Positions 61,867 through 64,000 of a DNA stretch of 64,000 nt are shown here, piece by piece. A program made the translations under genes and the position numbers. Within the stretch, counting starts at the first letter, position 1, and each line of letters begins with the position of its first letter. The notes beneath the pieces are model-generated. The model was not told where the DNA came from and did no database searches. It saw only the letters and a program-made list of their open reading frames with translations. The DNA comes from an uncultured Ruegeria sp. (GTDB taxonomy: Bacteria; Pseudomonadota; Alphaproteobacteria; Rhodobacterales; Rhodobacteraceae): positions 62,001 to 126,000 of the forward strand of contig NZ_CANNGO010000008.1 in the NCBI RefSeq assembly GCF_947504215.1. Reading direction: 5' to 3'.

Positions 61867-62462
61867 TGATCAATCACCCCTTTGACAGCCAGAAAATTTA
61901 GCAGCTCCAGTAAAGGCATACCCAAGACGTTAAAATAGTCCCCGTCAATGGTGGCGAACAGGCGCACGCCTTCTTCCTCCAGCTTGTAGGCCCCGACAGC
62001 ATGGCGGATGCTGTCCCAATTCCGCGCGACATAATCGTTCAGATATGCATCGGAACTGGCGCGCATGCGAAGACGTACCTGGCCAACATGCCGCCAGACC
62101 GGTTCACCATCCTGATAGATCACCGCAGCTGATAGCAGCATGTGCCGCTTGCCCCGCATCATCTTAAGCTGCGCCAACGCCTCTTCTCGCGTATCGGGCT
62201 TTGACAACAATCGGCCCTCAAAATCCAGAACCTGATCGCACCCAAGAACCATTGGCCCCGGGTTCTTGTCACTGATCCTGCGCGCCTTCATTTCTGCCAG
62301 CGCGTCCGCAACATCGCGGGGCGGGGCATCCTCTGCCAACAGCGCGCGTTTCATGGTATCCTCATCTACGCGCGCGATCTGAACGGTATGAGGCACCCCT
62401 GCGTTTTCCAGCAGCTGCGTTCGGATTGAAGACCCTGATGCCAGGATGATGGGGACAGACAT
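61863..62462 (-). CDS. maf: Maf nucleoside triphosphate pyrophosphatase
   Basis: 199 residues. Housecleaning enzyme for modified NTPs. LASGSSIRTQLLENAGVPH and GCDQVLDFEGRLLSKP are typical, with YKLEEEGVRLFATIDGDYFN later. First gene of the operon; its start codon overlaps a DnaA-box-like motif in the origin region. Confidence 0.93.
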   Translation of the reverse strand: MSVPIILASGSSIRTQLLENAGVPHTVQIARVDEDTMKRALLAEDAPPRDVADALAEMKARRISDKNPGPMVLGCDQVLDFEGRLLSKPDTREEALAQLKMMRGKRHMLLSAAVIYQDGEPVWRHVGQVRLRMRASSDAYLNDYVARNWDSIRHAVGAYKLEEEGVRLFATIDGDYFNVLGMPLLELLNFLAVKGVIDQ

Positions 62463-62865
62463 GTGGACAACCCCGTGCGCAAATCATTGAGAGTTCTGGG
62501 GTGCTTTTTATGGTTTTCCGGTTGACACGCAACCCTGGGAGTCTCGCGTCAGACTTCCCCGAGTCGCCCTAAAAAAGTCCAGCAGGGACAAGAATAACTG
62601 TGACAAAAGGAACAACTCAAGTTTCCGGAATTACCCAGAGAGTTATCCCCACTAGAGTGATGATATTTTCGTTATAAGTACTTGTTTTAATTGTGTTAAA
62701 TTTTGTATTAACAGAATCACTTATGATGGAAAAGATTCTGTCCACCTGGGGAAAATATAGGTGTAAAAAAGTAATCCACTGATTCCGGCCTCCCTACAAA
62801 ACCATCATCCTTTTTCTTTTCTTATATTTTTATTAGGTAGGTCCCGAACAAAGCCGAGAACCAAA
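62463..62865. other. Probable chromosomal replication origin (oriC)
   Basis: 403 bp between divergent maf and hemJ, unusually AT-rich, without genes. DnaA-box-like motifs: TGTGGACAA at 62462-62470 (reverse of TTGTCCACA) and TTATCCCCA at 62643-62651, each one mismatch from TTATCCACA; TAATCCACT at 62772-62780 is weaker. A very AT-rich stretch at about 62660-62730 is a candidate unwinding element. Five GANTC sites lie at 62539, 62561, 62714, 62734 and 62781. The flanking maf/aroE/coaE/dnaQ and hemJ/rho genes are the standard alphaproteobacterial oriC context. Confidence 0.75.
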
Positions 62866-63315
62866 ATGACCGATCTTCTTTTCACGCTGTACCCATGGGT
62901 GAAGTCGCTTCATATCATGGCCGTCATCTCGTGGATGGCTGGTCTGTTCTATCTTCCCAGATTGTTCGTCTATCACGTCGAAAAAGCGCAGTCCGTCGAT
63001 GGGGCGCAAGAGATTTTCTTCGAAATGGAGCACAAGCTGCTGCGCGTGATTATGGGACCCGCAAGTATCGTGGCCTGGGTGTGCGGATTGATCATGGTCT
63101 TTACTCCCGGCATCGTCGGCTGGGACTATAGCTGGCCCTGGGTCAAGGGCGCAGCTGTGATCGGCATGACGTGGTTTCATCATTGGCTGATGGCACGGCG
63201 TAAAGACTTCTTAGAGGGGCGTAACACGCTCACAGGGCGTCAGTACCGCATGATGAACGAGGTTCCGACCGTCTTGATGGTAGTGATCGTTCTGGCCGTG
63301 ATATTGAAATTCTGA
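62866..63315 (+). CDS. hemJ: HemJ, protoporphyrinogen oxidase
   Basis: 149 residues, four membrane helices. Oxidises protoporphyrinogen IX to protoporphyrin. The conserved histidine is in WVKSLHIMAVISWMAGLFYLPRLFVYH (in two parts because of length), with RRKDFLEGRN and NEVPTVLM. First gene rightward from the origin. The hemE gene often seen beside it is not in the window. Confidence 0.92.
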   Translation: MTDLLFTLYPWVKSLHIMAVISWMAGLFYLPRLFVYHVEKAQSVDGAQEIFFEMEHKLLRVIMGPASIVAWVCGLIMVFTPGIVGWDYSWPWVKGAAVIGMTWFHHWLMARRKDFLEGRNTLTGRQYRMMNEVPTVLMVVIVLAVILKF

Positions 63316-63440
63316 GGCCTGTTTGACTCCGACCGCTTTGGCGCTTATGAAAGGCGCAACACGCCCGTCCGGGCGGCGTATCTTCCAAGTTGAAATTCCA
63401 TTCTGGTGCCGCGATCCCTGCGGCCGAGGTCCGTATCATA

Positions 63441-64000
63441 ATGACTACTGAATCCCTGAATCTGGCTGATCTGAAAGCCAAAAGCCCCAAAGACCTTCTG
63501 GCCATGGCCGAAGAGCTGGAAATCGAAAACGCCTCGACCATGCGAAAAGGCGAGATGATGTTCCAGATCCTCCGCGAACGCGCGGATGAGGGCTGGGTCG
63601 TGGGCGGCGACGGTGTGCTTGAGGTTCTGCAGGATGGGTTCGGCTTTCTGCGGTCGCCCGAGGCGAACTATCTGCCCGGCCCGGATGATATCTATGTCTC
63701 TCCGGATATGATCCGCCTGCACTCGCTGCGCACCGGTGACACGGTCGAGGGTGATATCAAAGCACCTGATGAGAGTGAGCGCTATTTCGCGCTAACCAAA
63801 GTTACCAAGATCAACTTTGAAGAGCCCGAGAAAGCCAAGCACAAAGTCGCTTTTGACAACCTGACACCGCTGTATCCGGATGAGCGTCTGAAGATGGAGA
63901 TCGAAGATCCGACCATCAAGGACAAATCGGCCCGCGTGATTGACTTGGTCTCACCCATCGGGAAAGGCCAGCGGTCGCTGATCGTGGCACCTCCACGGAC
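63441..64000 (+). CDS. rho: Transcription termination factor Rho (partial)
   Basis: The ATG at 63441 opens a frame that runs off the right edge (186 residues seen). The N-terminal domain [19 protein letters not shown], the RNA-binding [22 protein letters not shown] and [14 protein letters not shown], then [21 protein letters not shown] are unmistakable Rho. The ATPase domain lies outside the window. Confidence 0.96.
   Translation, partial: MTTESLNLADLKAKSPKDLLAMAEELEIENASTMRKGEMMFQILRERADEGWVVGGDGVLEVLQDGFGFLRSPEANYLPGPDDIYVSPDMIRLHSLRTGDTVEGDIKAPDESERYFALTKVTKINFEEPEKAKHKVAFDNLTPLYPDERLKMEIEDPTIKDKSARVIDLVSPIGKGQRSLIVAPPR

Noticed and set aside
62675-62710. CtrA boxes in the origin
   Set aside because: The TTAA repeats are spaced 5 and 8 bases apart, not the required 7, so no canonical box is claimed.
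1-64000. CRISPR arrays, prophage and insertion sequences
   Set aside because: No regularly spaced repeats, transposase frames or phage structural genes were seen in the window.

Overview
The window is a chromosomal segment from an alphaproteobacterium, most likely a Roseobacter-group member of the Rhodobacterales (Ruegeria-like). This rests on the gene order and gene types: a RegB/SenC/RegA redox cluster, alphaproteobacterial AddB/AddA, TsaE-AmgK-MurU, an HslV with an N-terminal propeptide, a Tim44-like protein beside MltA and Smr, and the secB/dnaQ/coaE/aroE/maf block facing hemJ/rho. That last arrangement is the usual flank of the alphaproteobacterial chromosome origin. No database search was run; all names come from reading the translated sequence.

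Left edge (1-4960): plasmid-like DNA abuts the 3' end of a tRNA-Arg(CCT) gene. Reading leftward it holds a putative replication initiator, mobC, a relaxase with two further genes overprinted inside it (mobB-like and mobD-like), then a higB/higA toxin-antitoxin operon whose antitoxin is fused to an ImmA/IrrE-like peptidase domain, and a third gene cut by the window edge. It looks like a mobilizable element integrated at a tRNA; no integrase is visible.

5.0-24.5 kb: mostly single genes and short operons. These are a LacI/GntR regulator coupled to a YcaQ-like glycosylase, a small aromatic-catabolism-like group (FAH-family hydrolase, HpaR-like MarR regulator, aromatic amino acid decarboxylase-like enzyme, HpaI-like aldolase), a DUF3095 protein, an MFS transporter, a glycosyltransferase, asd, carbonic anhydrase, a degenerate Hpt-like protein, an M17 peptidase coupled to an NlpC/P60 hydrolase, DUF2794, an iron-type ABC permease, a YciI-like protein and a LysR regulator.

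24.5-33.5 kb: one leftward operon combines a long-chain acyl-CoA synthetase, a complete Liv-type ABC transporter (G, H, M, binding protein, F) and a PaaK-like CoA ligase, with two tiny membrane proteins translationally coupled between livH and livM. It probably imports and activates a carboxylic or aromatic acid.

33.8-50.4 kb: a diheme cytochrome c behind an FNR-like palindrome, a CapA-like protein, then regA-senC facing regB. An orphan PAS protein follows behind a perfect CtrA box, leading into a tightly overlapping chain tsaE-amgK-murU-addB-addA, then trxA, two tandem Lin0512-family genes and a DUF1127 protein.

50.5-64 kb: hslV and hslU are separated by an opposite-strand MFS gene. A lipoprotein hydrolase/MFS pair, the tim44-mltA-smr operon, fxsA, secB, and the leftward maf-aroE-coaE-dnaQ operon follow. 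The 400-bp gap between maf and hemJ is AT-rich with DnaA-box-like motifs and five GANTC sites and is the probable chromosomal oriC. rho is cut by the right edge.
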